Shown here: positions 32,549-41,161 of the stretch, one piece after another
Layout of the letters: the number at the start of each line of letters is the position of its first letter
Numbering within the stretch: the first letter of the stretch is position 1
Source of the DNA: Clostridiales bacterium
GTDB lineage: Bacteria; Bacillota; Clostridia; Oscillospirales; Oscillospiraceae
Direction of reading: 5' to 3'
Assembly (NCBI GenBank): GCA_004553625.1
Contig: SFKX01000001.1
Span: forward strand, 124,001 to 188,000
Length of the DNA stretch: 64,000 bases
Position numbers and translations under genes: made by a program
The notes under the pieces: generated by a model
What the model was told of the DNA's origin: nothing
The model's input: the letters and a program-made list of their open reading frames with translations, nothing else
Database searches by the model: none

Positions 32549-33052
32549 TCAGTACAGGACTATCGCCAGTATGATCCCGCCCCCGGCGGCGAGCCCGGCC
32601 CGGAGCTTGCCCATGACCCGGGCCTCCTCCGCGGCGTTTTGGGCCTCGCGGCGAAGCTCCGCCTCGCAGGCGCTTATCGCCGCGGCCTGCTCCGCGGCTC
32701 CGTATCGGCCCAGGCTGCCGCCCAGGTTCAAAAGCGCCGCGCGCGCCGGGTCGGAGAGGTCCAAAAGCTCCAGCGCCGCGGCCCAGATCTCCCCGAACTC
32801 CGCGCCTCCCAGGTTCTCCAGGCCCGCGCAGACCGCCGCGTAAAAGCTCCGCGCCGTCTCCGGTCCGTGCCGCGCCAGCCGCTCCGCCGCCTCCGGCAGC
32901 GGCGCCAGCCGCGAGACTATCTCCCCGCGCAAAAGCTCCAGGCCCGCGGCCAGGTCCGCCGTCAGGCGCGCGCGCCGCCGGAGCCTCAGCGCCTCCGCGA
33001 GCCCCATGCCCGCGCTCGCCAGCACCAGGGCCAGCGCGCCGATGAGTTTCAT
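32549..33052 (-). CDS. spoIIIAB: Stage III sporulation protein AB
   Basis: A 167-residue protein with an N-terminal helix (MKLIGALALVLASAGMGLA), a long helical soluble region (LELLRGEIVSRLAPLPEAAERLA) and a C-terminal membrane helix (GLAAGGGIILAIVLY). It has the GspF-like topology known for SpoIIIAB. The start at 33052 overlaps the spoIIIAA stop (ATGA at 33049-33052). A larger open frame over this region is a shadow of spoIIIAA. Confidence 0.9.
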   Translation of the reverse strand: MKLIGALALVLASAGMGLAEALRLRRRARLTADLAAGLELLRGEIVSRLAPLPEAAERLARHGPETARSFYAAVCAGLENLGGAEFGEIWAAALELLDLSDPARAALLNLGGSLGRYGAAEQAAAISACEAELRREAQNAAEEARVMGKLRAGLAAGGGIILAIVLY

Positions 33053-33939
33053 CCGCCCAGCTCCTCCAATCTGTAGCGCCTGCGCCCCGCCCGCCGCTCG
33101 ATGAGCACCGCCGCGCGGAACACCCGATCCTCCAGCAGCGGCCGGTACACCGGCCTCGACGCCAGCTCCCGCAGGCTCCCCGCGTGCGCCGTCGCCAGCA
33201 GCTTCACCCCGCAGCCCGAGGCTGAGCGCGCCGCCTCCACGTCCGCCGGGGTCGTTATCTCGTCCATCGCCAAAAGCTGCGGCGTCATCGCCCTTATCAG
33301 CATCGCCGCGGCCTCCGGCTTCGGCGCGCCCGTCATGACGTCCGTGCAGGGCCCCACGTCGAAGAGCGGCGCGCCCTCCCAGACCCCCGCGATCTCCGCG
33401 CGCTCGTCTATGAGCGAAACGCGCCGCCCGCCCTCCGAGATGAGCCGCACGAGCTCGCGCAGGAGCGTCGTCTTGCCCGCGCCCGGCGGCGATACCAGCA
33501 GCGTGTCCGGCAGGCCCAGCTCCAGCAGCCCGGCATAGACCTCCTCCGCACAGCCCCGGTGCTGACGCGGTATGCGCACGCTCAGGGAGGAGAGCCGCCG
33601 TATCGAGCGGACGCCGCCCTCGCGCACCACCGTCTCGCCGCAGAGCCCCACGCGGCAGCCTCCCCGCACCGTCACAAAACCCGAGGCCACGCACTCGAGC
33701 GCCGTGTGCGCCGAGGCGCGGGTGGCGTTCTCGAGCACGGTGTCCAGGTCCCGCGGCAGGACCGCCCTCTGCCCGAAGGGGGACTCCCCCTCCGCCAGCA
33801 GCAGCGCCGGACGCCTGCCCGAGCGCAGGCGCAGCTCCTCCGCCGAGGCGCGCGCCTCCGCCGGCAGCGAAAGCGCCGCCTGCCTAATATCCTGCGGCAG
33901 CAGCGCCGCCGCGTTTTCAAAGCCTTCGCCTTCTCTCAT
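33049..33939 (-). CDS. spoIIIAA: Stage III sporulation protein AA, ATPase
   Basis: A 296-residue cytoplasmic ATPase related to secretion ATPases, thought to power the SpoIIIA-SpoIIQ channel in the mother cell. It has Walker A SPPGAGKTTLLRELVRLIS (about 150-168), a Walker B-like strand LLAMDEITTPADVEA and an arginine-rich nucleotide loop SLIDERAEIAGV. It is the first gene of the operon. No clear ribosome site precedes the ATG, and a sigma-E-like -10 (CATAGATT on the minus strand, 33946-33953) lies unusually close to the start. Confidence 0.92.
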   Translation of the reverse strand: MREGEGFENAAALLPQDIRQAALSLPAEARASAEELRLRSGRRPALLLAEGESPFGQRAVLPRDLDTVLENATRASAHTALECVASGFVTVRGGCRVGLCGETVVREGGVRSIRRLSSLSVRIPRQHRGCAEEVYAGLLELGLPDTLLVSPPGAGKTTLLRELVRLISEGGRRVSLIDERAEIAGVWEGAPLFDVGPCTDVMTGAPKPEAAAMLIRAMTPQLLAMDEITTPADVEAARSASGCGVKLLATAHAGSLRELASRPVYRPLLEDRVFRAAVLIERRAGRRRYRLEELGG

Positions 33940-33995
33940 GTGGACAATCTATGCCCGCGCCCCCGGCCTTAGACCACAAACCCTCGTCCCGGCTC

Positions 33996-34024
33996 TTGCA
34001 TGTTCGGGTAAAAGGTGGTAGAAT
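33996..34024 (+). promoter_or_regulatory. Sigma-A promoter for the small membrane protein gene
   Basis: -35 TTGCAT (33996-34001), 17-bp spacer, -10 TAGAAT (34019-34024), with the ATG at 34057. It is divergent from spoIIIAA, whose start is only 57 bases upstream of the -35. Confidence 0.75.
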
Positions 34025-34056
34025 ATTGGAAGTCGTTTTTTGGGAGGTCCTGTACC

Positions 34057-34530
34057 ATGGGTCTTGAAATGAAGATCATGTACGGCGCGCTCATCTTCGT
34101 CGCCGGCTGGTTCTACTTCTACATCTGCCTCAGACAGCTCATCTTTGACTTCACCGTGGCCTACCCGCTCATCTCCAAGTTCGGCAAGGCGGGCGAGCAG
34201 GTCTTTGCCCCGACGGGCGCAAACAGGATGAACACCATCTCCGTCGTGATCTGGCTCGTCATCTGCGCGGGGCTGGGCTTCCTCGTCGTCCACTTCGCCG
34301 CGCTCTACCTCATCATCTCCTTCTTTGCGGGCGTGGTCGTCGGTCTCGTCGTGTTCGCCAAGAAGCTCGGGCCGCGCACGAAGAGCAACTTTGAGGCCTT
34401 CTGCCGGACCTATTGCCGCTTCGTCCCCGACGACGACCTCCGCCAGGCCATGGCCCAGGCCGACCTGCCCAAAATGCGCGCAGCCCTCCGCGCCCTCGGC
34501 GTGGAGCTCAAGCTCGACGTTGAAAAATAA
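34057..34530 (+). CDS. Small membrane protein of unknown function
   Basis: A 157-residue protein with three predicted membrane helices (MYGALIFVAGWFYFYICL at about 6-23, then two in 65-105) and a soluble C-terminal tail of about 50 residues (KSNFEAFCRTYCRFVPDDDLRQAMAQADL). The ATG at 34057 is used because GGGAGG lies 9 bases upstream. I do not recognise the family. It is a single-gene transcription unit between spoIIIAA (divergent) and the MarR-ABC operon. The motif AYPLISKFGKAGEQVFAPTGANRMN links helices 1 and 2. Confidence 0.7.
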   Translation: MGLEMKIMYGALIFVAGWFYFYICLRQLIFDFTVAYPLISKFGKAGEQVFAPTGANRMNTISVVIWLVICAGLGFLVVHFAALYLIISFFAGVVVGLVVFAKKLGPRTKSNFEAFCRTYCRFVPDDDLRQAMAQADLPKMRAALRALGVELKLDVEK

Positions 34531-34571
34531 GCTCTTCCGGCAAAGTTCATAAATTATTAACAGCGCCCCTG

Positions 34572-34600
34572 TTGACTTTTCACAGGAGGCGCTGTATCAT
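34572..34600 (+). promoter_or_regulatory. Sigma-A promoter of the MarR-ABC operon, embedded in an inverted repeat
   Basis: -35 TTGACT (34572-34577), 17-bp spacer, -10 TATCAT (34595-34600). An imperfect hairpin made of ACAGCGCC (34560-34567) and GGCGCTGT (34588-34595), with inner CTGT/ACAG pairing, spans the -35 and spacer. This dyad may end the upstream transcript or bind a regulator. Confidence 0.7.
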
Positions 34601-34615
34601 TTACTACGAAATTAC

Positions 34616-34645
34616 TTAGAGCTCTAATTTTTAGAGCTCTAATTT
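34616..34645. repeat. Two tandem 15-bp palindromic repeats (probable MarR operators)
   Basis: TTAGAGCTCTAATTT occurs twice without a gap (34616-34630 and 34631-34645). Each unit holds the perfect palindrome TTAGAGCTCTAA. They lie just after the expected transcription start and before the ribosome site, so bound MarR dimers could act as a roadblock. Confidence 0.8.
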
Positions 34646-34658
34646 TCGGAGGTAAGAA

Positions 34659-35144
34659 ATGAACGGCTGCATGGAAAAAAGCGACGCCATGCTCTCTTCG
34701 CCCGCGTGGCGGTTCAGGATGCTGCACATCGCGCACAGGAACGCTACGGACGCGCTGCTGGATAAATACGGGGTGCGGGACTTCGGACACCCCTTTGTGC
34801 TCTGCCTGCTGGAGCACTGCGGCGGCGAGGAGGGCTTTGTTATGCAGAAGGAGCTCGCAAAACGGCTCCGGCTCACCCCCGCCACCGTGACCGCCGCCCT
34901 CAAGGCGCTTGAAAAACAGGGCTGCATCGTCCGCGAGTCGGAAGAGAGCGATATGCGCAGAAAGCGCATCAGGGTAACTGAAAAGGGGCGCGAGGTCGCC
35001 CAGCGCTATGTGAACGTGTTCACAGAGGTGGACGAGGCGATGTACAAGGGCTTCTCCCCCGAGGAACTCGAGGCCGTCTCCGGCTACTTCAAGCGCATCA
35101 CGGAAAATCTCAGGTCTCTGGCCGGTCAGGAGGGATGTATATGA
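34659..35144 (+). CDS. MarR family transcriptional regulator
   Basis: A 161-residue winged-helix regulator. The DNA-binding block is KELAKRLRLTPATVTAALKALEKQGCIVRESEESDMRRKRIRVTEKG (about 67-113), with the wing DMRRKRI. The flanking helices for dimerisation are at both ends. It probably represses its own operon with the two downstream ABC exporter genes through the tandem palindromes in the leader, and is released by a ligand of the exporter. GGAGG lies 6 bases before the ATG. Confidence 0.92.
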   Translation: MNGCMEKSDAMLSSPAWRFRMLHIAHRNATDALLDKYGVRDFGHPFVLCLLEHCGGEEGFVMQKELAKRLRLTPATVTAALKALEKQGCIVRESEESDMRRKRIRVTEKGREVAQRYVNVFTEVDEAMYKGFSPEELEAVSGYFKRITENLRSLAGQEGCI

Positions 35145-36889
35145 CAAAAAAACTCTTCCCCTACATTAAAGGCTTCGAAAAGGACGCGGTGAAAGCGCCG
35201 CTCTTCATCCTCATCGAAGCCGTCTGCGAGCTGTTTTTGCCGCTGCTCATGGCGAATATCATAGACGTCGGCATAAACGGCGACGGCGGAATGTCTTATA
35301 TCTGGAAGGCCGGGCTGGGGATGCTGGCGCTCTCGGTCCTCTCGCTCTACAGCGGCATGACCGCGTCAAAGGCTGCGGCGGTGGCGAGCCAGGGCTTCGG
35401 CCGCAACCTCCGCGGCGCGATGTTCGACAAGATCCAGGACTTCTCCTTTGCGGACATCGACCGCTTCTCCTCCGCCTCGCTCATAACCAGGCTCACGAAC
35501 GACGTCAACTCCATCCAGATGACGGTCATGATGTGCCTGCGTATGCTGGTGCGCGCGCCGGTGCAGCTGCTCTCCGCGCTGGTGGTCTGTCTCTTCATGA
35601 ACGCCAGGCTCACGCTGGTCATCGTCGTGGTCATCCCCGTCATGTGCCTGCTGCTCTGGCTCATCATGCGCGCCTGCGAAAAGCTCTTCACCCGCTTCCA
35701 GCAGAAGATCGACGCCCTGAACGACACCGTCCAGGAAAACCTCGTCGCCATCCGCGTCGTCAAGGCCTTCGTCCGCGGCGACTTCGAGCGGAAGAAGTTC
35801 AAAAAGTCCAACGACGAACTGCGCGACGCCGGCCTTGCCGCCGTCATGCGCGTCATACTCATAAGCCCCATCATGATGCTCTCCATGTACGCCGCCATCC
35901 TGGGCGTCATGTGGTTCGGCGGCGGCTTCGTCGCAAAGGGCGAGCTGCTGCCCGGCGAGCTCTACGCCTTCTTCTCCTACATCGTCCAGGTGCTCATGAG
36001 CGTGCTCATGGTCGGCATGTGCCTGCTGATGCTCACCCGCGCCGTGGCCTGCGCCCGCCGCGTCGTCGAGGTGCTCGAGGCCGAGCCCGATATCTCCGAT
36101 TCCCCCGAGAGCCGGAGCATCGAGCTGCCCGAGAGCCGCGGCAAGGTGGAGTTTAAGAACGTCTCCTTCAAATACAGCGCCACAGGCACGGGCGACGACG
36201 TCCTCCACGGCATAGACCTCACCGTCGAGCCCGGCCAGTTCGTGGCCGTCGTCGGCGGCACGGGTACGGGCAAGTCCACGCTCGTGAACCTCATCCCCCG
36301 CTTCTATGACGTGACGCAGGGCCAGGTCCTCGTGGACGGCCTGGACGTGCGGGACTACCCGCTCGAGGAGCTGCGCAACAGGATAGGCATGGTCCTCCAG
36401 ACGAACGTCCTCTTTTCCGGCACGGTTCGGGATAACCTGCTCTGGGGCCGGGCCGACGCCACGGAAGAGGAGATCAGGCAGGCCGCGAAGAACGCCCAGG
36501 CCCTGGACTTCATAGAGGCCATGCCCGAGGGCTTCGACACCTGGCTCGACCAGGGCGGCGTGAACGTCTCCGGCGGCCAGAAGCAGCGGCTCTGCATCGC
36601 CCGGGCCATGCTCCGCCACCCCGCCATCCTCATCCTGGACGACTCCACCTCCGCCGTGGACTCCGCCACCGAGGCCGAGATACGCAGGTCCTTCTCCGAA
36701 AACCTCAAGGATACGACCGTCATAATAATAGCGCAGCGGATAAGCTCGGTGCGCTATGCGGATAAGATAATCGTCCTCGACGACGACCACATCGCCGCCG
36801 AGGGTACGCACGACGAACTCATGGAGACCAGCGACATTTACCGCGAGATCTACCAGTCTCAACAGGAAGGAGCGATAGACAATGGCTGA
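35141..36889 (+). CDS. ABC transporter, fused membrane and ATP-binding domains (exporter half 1)
   Basis: A 582-residue type IV ABC half-transporter. Six membrane helices occupy about 15-310. The nucleotide-binding domain has Walker A GGTGTGKST (about 370), Q-loop LQTNVLFSGTVRDNL, signature VSGGQKQRL and Walker B ILILDDSTSAVD. The residue after Walker B is Asp followed by Ser, not the usual catalytic Glu, so this may be the degenerate site of a heterodimer with the next gene. The ATG at 35141 overlaps the MarR stop and has AGGAGGG 7 bases upstream; an ATG at 35135 is too close. Confidence 0.92.
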   Translation: MTKKLFPYIKGFEKDAVKAPLFILIEAVCELFLPLLMANIIDVGINGDGGMSYIWKAGLGMLALSVLSLYSGMTASKAAAVASQGFGRNLRGAMFDKIQDFSFADIDRFSSASLITRLTNDVNSIQMTVMMCLRMLVRAPVQLLSALVVCLFMNARLTLVIVVVIPVMCLLLWLIMRACEKLFTRFQQKIDALNDTVQENLVAIRVVKAFVRGDFERKKFKKSNDELRDAGLAAVMRVILISPIMMLSMYAAILGVMWFGGGFVAKGELLPGELYAFFSYIVQVLMSVLMVGMCLLMLTRAVACARRVVEVLEAEPDISDSPESRSIELPESRGKVEFKNVSFKYSATGTGDDVLHGIDLTVEPGQFVAVVGGTGTGKSTLVNLIPRFYDVTQGQVLVDGLDVRDYPLEELRNRIGMVLQTNVLFSGTVRDNLLWGRADATEEEIRQAAKNAQALDFIEAMPEGFDTWLDQGGVNVSGGQKQRLCIARAMLRHPAILILDDSTSAVDSATEAEIRRSFSENLKDTTVIIIAQRISSVRYADKIIVLDDDHIAAEGTHDELMETSDIYREIYQSQQEGAIDNG

Positions 36890-39073
36890 AAACAGGCAGA
36901 GACACGGCGGCCCCGGCGGGGGCGGTCCGGGCGCCAGGGGCGGTTATCAGAAGCCGAAGAACGCCAAACGCACCATGCTCCGGCTGCTGGGATATATAAG
37001 CGGAAAGAAGTGGCTGCTCGTCCTGGTGTTCCTGTGCGTGGCGCTCAGCTCCGTTGCGAGCCTGGCCGGGACCTATCTCATAAAGCCCGTGCTTAACGAC
37101 CTCGTCGGAGACGGGTCGCTCTCTGAAAAGCTCATATACCTCGGCAAGATGCTGGCGGTCATGGCGGCGGTGTTCCTCGTGGGCGCGGCCTGCACCTATG
37201 CGCAGTCGGCCATCATGGCCCAGCTCGCGCACCGCGGCACCAACCGCCTGCGCGGCGAGCTCTTCGACAAGATGCAGGAGCTCCCCCTCTCATTCTACGA
37301 CAAAAACTCCCACGGCGAGCTCATGAGCCGCTTCTCAAACGACGCCGACTATGTCCAGCAGATGCTGGAGCAGAGCATTGTCTCCATCTTCTCATCCAGC
37401 CTGATGTTCATAGGCATCGTAATCATACTCATCGTCACCTGCCCGCCGCTCTTTCTCATAACGCTGCTCGTGCTGGCCGGCAGCTTCCTCGCCATCCGCA
37501 CGATAGGCGGGCGCAGCCGCAGGCTCTACCAGGAGCAGCAGCGCGCCCTGGGCGAGATGAACGGCAACATCCAGGAGATGATAGAGGGCCTGCGCGTCGT
37601 CAAGGCCTTCACGCACGAGGACGCCGCAAAGGCGCAGTTCGGCAAGCTCAATAACGCCTATTTCGACGTCGCCAAAGACGCCAACTTCTACGCGACCGCC
37701 ATGATGCCCATTGTGAGCAACGTCATGAACATCGGCTACGCGCTGACGGCTATCGTGGGCGGGCTCTTCGCCTTCGGCGGGATGCTGGACCTCGGCGGCC
37801 TGGCGATCTACCTCCAGTTCGGGCGGCAGATCTCCCAGCCCATGAGCCAGGTCTCGCAGCAGATGACCTCCCTGCTCTCCGCACTCGCGGGCGCGGAACG
37901 CATCTTCGAGATAATCGACATGGAGCCGGAGGTGGACGAGGGCAAGGTCACGCTCGTGCGCGCGCAGAAGGACGAAAACGGCGCAATTTCCGAGAACACC
38001 GGCTCCGAGCGCTATCACACCTGGGCCTGGAAGGTCCCGCGCTCCTCACGGCTGACTCTGGTGCCGGTCATGATAGAGCCGGACGGCTCGCCCGTGGAGC
38101 TGGGCCAGGCCGTGCACGAGGACGGGGCGCTCAAAATGCTCCCGCCAACGTCGATTCCCCGGAGGGCATCTGGGTCCGCGCCGAAAAGGACGGCTCCCTC
38201 ACAGAGGTCACGGACCTCGCCTCCCTCGCCTCCCACGCCTGGGCCTGGAAATACCCCGACCGCGAGGGCTGCAGCACCCTGCACATCGTCCGCGGCAGCG
38301 TCCGGAACGTCCCCGGCGAGGACTTCTGCCTCACCGAGCTCAAGGGCGCGGTGCGCCTGAACGACGTCTGCTTCTCCTATGTGCCGGAAAAGCCCATCCT
38401 CAAGCACGTCAGCGTCTATGCAAACCCGGGCCAGAAGATCGCCTTCGTCGGCTCCACCGGCGCGGGCAAGACCACCATCACGAACCTCATAAACCGCTTC
38501 TACGAGATAGACTCCGGCATGATAACCTATGACGGCATAGACGTCACGGACATCAAAAAGGACGACCTGCGCCGCTCCCTGGGCGCGGTGCTCCAGGACA
38601 CTCACCTCTTCACCGGCACCGTCATGGAGAACATACGCTACGGCCGCCTGGACGCCACGGACGAGGAGTGCATCGCCGCGGCAAAGAGCGCGAACGCCCA
38701 CAGCTTCATCCGCCGCCTGCCGGACGGCTACAACACGCAGGTGACGGGCGACGGCGCCAACCTCTCGCAGGGCCAGCGCCAGCTCCTGGCCATCGCCCGC
38801 GCCGCTGTGGCGGACCCGCCGGTCATGGTCCTAGACGAGGCCACGAGCTCCATCGACACCCGTACCGAGCGCCACATCGAAAAGGGCATGGACGCGCTCA
38901 TGGAGGACCGCACGGTGTTCGTCATCGCGCACAGGCTCTCCACCGTCCGCAACTCCAACTGCATCGTCGTCATCGAGCACGGCGAGATCCAGGAAAAGGG
39001 CGGCCACGAGGACCTGCTCGCCCAGAAGGGCCGCTACTATATGCTCTACACCGGCCAGCACATCCTCGACTGA
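36882..39073 (+). pseudogene. ABC transporter exporter half 2, interrupted by a single frameshift
   Basis: Two open frames that together make one ABC half-transporter. Part one (36882-38360 as read) has a Gly-rich N-terminus, six membrane helices (to about residue 330) and the start of a linker. Part two (coding from about 38144 to 39073) has Walker A GSTGAGKTT, LQDTHLFTGTVMENI, signature LSQGQRQLL and Walker B MVLDEATSSID with catalytic Glu. Homologous-looking reading resumes in another frame at 38144 (ANVDSPEGIWVRAEKDG). Restoring one C in the CCC run at 38141-38143 gives a continuous protein of about 730 residues. The linker contains two WAWK-type units. It is either a real inactivating deletion or a sequence error. 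It overlaps half 1 by 8 bases. Confidence 0.85.
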
Positions 39074-39093
39074 GCCGCGCAGCGCAAAAAACA

Positions 39094-39163
39094 TCCCCGG
39101 GAGGGCAGGACCCTCCCGGGGACATGGAAAACCGCCCCGGTGCGACTTCCGGGGCGGTTCCTT
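39094..39163. terminator. Double terminator after the ABC operon
   Basis: Two hairpins: TCCCCGGGAGGG/CCCTCCCGGGGA (39094-39105 with 39111-39122) and AACCGCCCCGG/CCGGGGCGGTT (39130-39140 with 39149-39159), the second followed by CCTTTA. On the minus strand the second stem ends in a T4 run, so it can also stop transcripts from the purine nucleoside phosphorylase side. Confidence 0.85.
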
Positions 39164-39287
39164 TATGGAATGAGGACAAAATGAAAAAGATGAAACTGTC
39201 TCTTGCGAGTATTATACTAACAAAGAGTTGTTACACAAAAAACACTTAAGTTGTTACAGAAGTATTAAGCGAAAAGTTTTTTCAAAC

Positions 39288-40115
39288 TTATCTGCACATC
39301 TTCACGATGCTCTCCTTGACGAGGCGCTTGAAGAGGGGGGCGGCGGCGTCTGCGGCGGCCTGGACCTCCTCGTGCGTCAGCGGCGTGGGCGAGAGGCCCG
39401 CGCCCTTGTTGCAGACGCAGCTTATCCCGCAGACCCTCATGCCGCAGTGGCGCGCGGCCGTGGCCTCCACCGCCGTGGACATGCCCACCGCGTCCGCACC
39501 CAGGACGCCCAGCATCCGCACCTCCGCCGGCGTCTCGAAGCAGGGACCGGTCAGCTGGCAGTATACGCCCTCGCGCAGCGCGATGCCCGCCTCCTTCGCC
39601 ACGGAGCGGATGACCTCGCAGAGCTCCGGGTCGTAGACGTGGGACATGTCCGGAAAGCGCGTGCCGAGCTCCTCGATGTTCGGACCGACGAGCGGGTTCG
39701 GGAAAAAGAGCATGATGTGGTCCGTCATCAGCATGAAGTCCCCGGCGTCGAACTCCGGGTTCACGCCGCCGGAGGCGTTCGTGAGAAAGAGTATCTCCGC
39801 GCCCAGAAGGTGCATGAGCCGCGCGGGCAGCACGACGTCCGAGAGCTCGTAGCCCTCGTAGTAGTGGATGCGGCCCTGCATGCACACCACCGGCACGCCG
39901 TCCAGATGGCCGAAGATGAACTTCCCCGCGTGGCCCGGGACCGTGGACACCGGAAAGCCCGGGATGTCCGAATACGGCACCTCGCAGACCACGTCCAGCG
40001 CCTCGGCAAAGCCGCCCAGGCCGCTGCCCAGCACCAGCGCCGCCTTGGGGACAAAGTCCGTAACGCTGCGGACGTAGTCGCGGCATTTCAGCAGTTTTTC
40101 ATAGCGTTTGTCCAT
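39288..40115 (-). CDS. Purine-nucleoside phosphorylase (trimeric, PNP/MTAP family)
   Basis: A 275-residue phosphorylase splitting purine nucleosides with phosphate into base and ribose 1-phosphate. Motifs are VLGSGLGGFAE (phosphate loop, about 28-38), FGHLDGVPVVCMQGRIHYYEGY (His and Tyr of the pocket, about 68-89), LTNASGGVNP, and the base-binding NKGAG with EATAARHCGM upstream (GMSTAVEATAA). Length and motif set fit the low-molecular-mass trimeric class. It starts two bases after the DUF4037 gene stop, so they form an operon. Confidence 0.92.
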   Translation of the reverse strand: MDKRYEKLLKCRDYVRSVTDFVPKAALVLGSGLGGFAEALDVVCEVPYSDIPGFPVSTVPGHAGKFIFGHLDGVPVVCMQGRIHYYEGYELSDVVLPARLMHLLGAEILFLTNASGGVNPEFDAGDFMLMTDHIMLFFPNPLVGPNIEELGTRFPDMSHVYDPELCEVIRSVAKEAGIALREGVYCQLTGPCFETPAEVRMLGVLGADAVGMSTAVEATAARHCGMRVCGISCVCNKGAGLSPTPLTHEEVQAAADAAAPLFKRLVKESIVKMCR

Positions 40116-40117
40116 TT

Positions 40118-41047
40118 TTAACCCTCCATTACATGCAGGCCCCGGAGCTCGGGGTCCTCTATCCTGGACATTATCGAATATGCGTGCGGCTCGAGGTAGT
40201 CCCCCGCCGCGTCCGTCAGGCCCTGGAGCCTCAGCTCGCGTATCGCCGCTCCCGCGACGTTCTCGACGTGCGAGGCGATGAGCTCCCCGTCCCGCCGCGT
40301 GGAGAGGCAGGCGATCTCACGCAGGTAGGGCAGCGCGTCCGACATCGCCACAAGCTCCCCCGCCCCCGCGAACTGCCACTTGTAAAATGGCTCGTAGCGG
40401 AAGTTCAGCAGATATACCATCGAGAGCGCCGCGTTCAGAAACTCCGCCAGCGCCAGCCTTGCGCCGGAGGGGTCGCTCCTTCTCATGAGCCGCGGGTAGT
40501 TATATTGCCCGGACTGCGCCATCGTCGCTGCGCGGGCGGCCAGCTTCTTCTTCCGCACGTCCTCCGGGTAGCAGGGCAAAAGCCCGTTTCTTATCCCTGT
40601 GAACTCGCCCAGCCCGTCCTCGAACACCGCGCCGGAGGTGCAGGTCGCCAAAAAGTGCTCCTGTATCCGCAGCCAGCGCATGGGCGTATCCGGAACGCCG
40701 GGGCAGCCGATGTAGTAGCGGTAGAAGTCCGAGGTCCGCATCACCCCCACCCGCTGCGCGCCGGTGTGCGTGTCCCGCCTCGTGAAGCCCATATATTCCT
40801 TCGGCAGAGCGTCGTAGGCCTGCTGCAGCGCCTCGCCGTATTCCGCAAAGTCCGCGTCGGAGAGCCACAGGCAGAAGCCCGGGCCGAAGTCGTGGTCGCG
40901 GGAATATTCGTCGTCCAGGCCCAGGCAGTCCGAGCCCTGGCCGCAGAGCCCCGCCGCCGCGCGCGGCATCAGCTCCGGAAAACGCTCCCTCAAGGCGGGC
41001 GCGCCGACTTCTTCGTAATAGCTCCTGCAGAGCTCCAGTCCCTTCAT
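40118..41047 (-). CDS. DUF4037 protein with nucleotidyltransferase-like motif
   Basis: A 309-residue protein. A nucleotidyltransferase-type motif occurs near the N-terminus (CGQGSDCLGLDDEYSRDHDFGPGFCLWL, about 35-62; Gly-Ser then acidic residues), followed by an all-helical C-terminal half with a DUF4037-like region (YYIGCPGVPDTPMRWLRIQEHFLATCTSGAVFED). The family is probably an adenylyl- or nucleotidyltransferase, but no substrate is established. Pairing with the purine nucleoside phosphorylase gene suggests a nucleotide-related role. This is inference. Confidence 0.85.
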   Translation of the reverse strand: MKGLELCRSYYEEVGAPALRERFPELMPRAAAGLCGQGSDCLGLDDEYSRDHDFGPGFCLWLSDADFAEYGEALQQAYDALPKEYMGFTRRDTHTGAQRVGVMRTSDFYRYYIGCPGVPDTPMRWLRIQEHFLATCTSGAVFEDGLGEFTGIRNGLLPCYPEDVRKKKLAARAATMAQSGQYNYPRLMRRSDPSGARLALAEFLNAALSMVYLLNFRYEPFYKWQFAGAGELVAMSDALPYLREIACLSTRRDGELIASHVENVAGAAIRELRLQGLTDAAGDYLEPHAYSIMSRIEDPELRGLHVMEG

Positions 41048-41114
41048 GCTGTCACCTCACCGGGGCGCTTTGCCCCGACCTTTCCAAATTGTGCGGGCGG
41101 CTCCCGCCCGGCCA

Positions 41115-41146
41115 AAAAGGCGCCCGTCTCCGGACGGGCGCCTTTT
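41115..41146. terminator. Bidirectional terminator
   Basis: Perfect 14-bp stem AAAAGGCGCCCGTC (41115-41128) and GACGGGCGCCTTTT (41133-41146) including A/T tracts on both sides. It ends the trxB-like/nitrilase/AsrC-like unit on the minus strand and insulates the DUF4037-PNP operon. Confidence 0.92.
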
Positions 41147-41161
41147 CCGCGTCTTTTACTT

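Noticed and set aside
38139-38150. Programmed frameshifting in the ABC exporter gene
   Set aside because: No typical slippery heptamer followed by a stable stimulatory structure is seen, and a simple C loss in a homopolymer explains the change.
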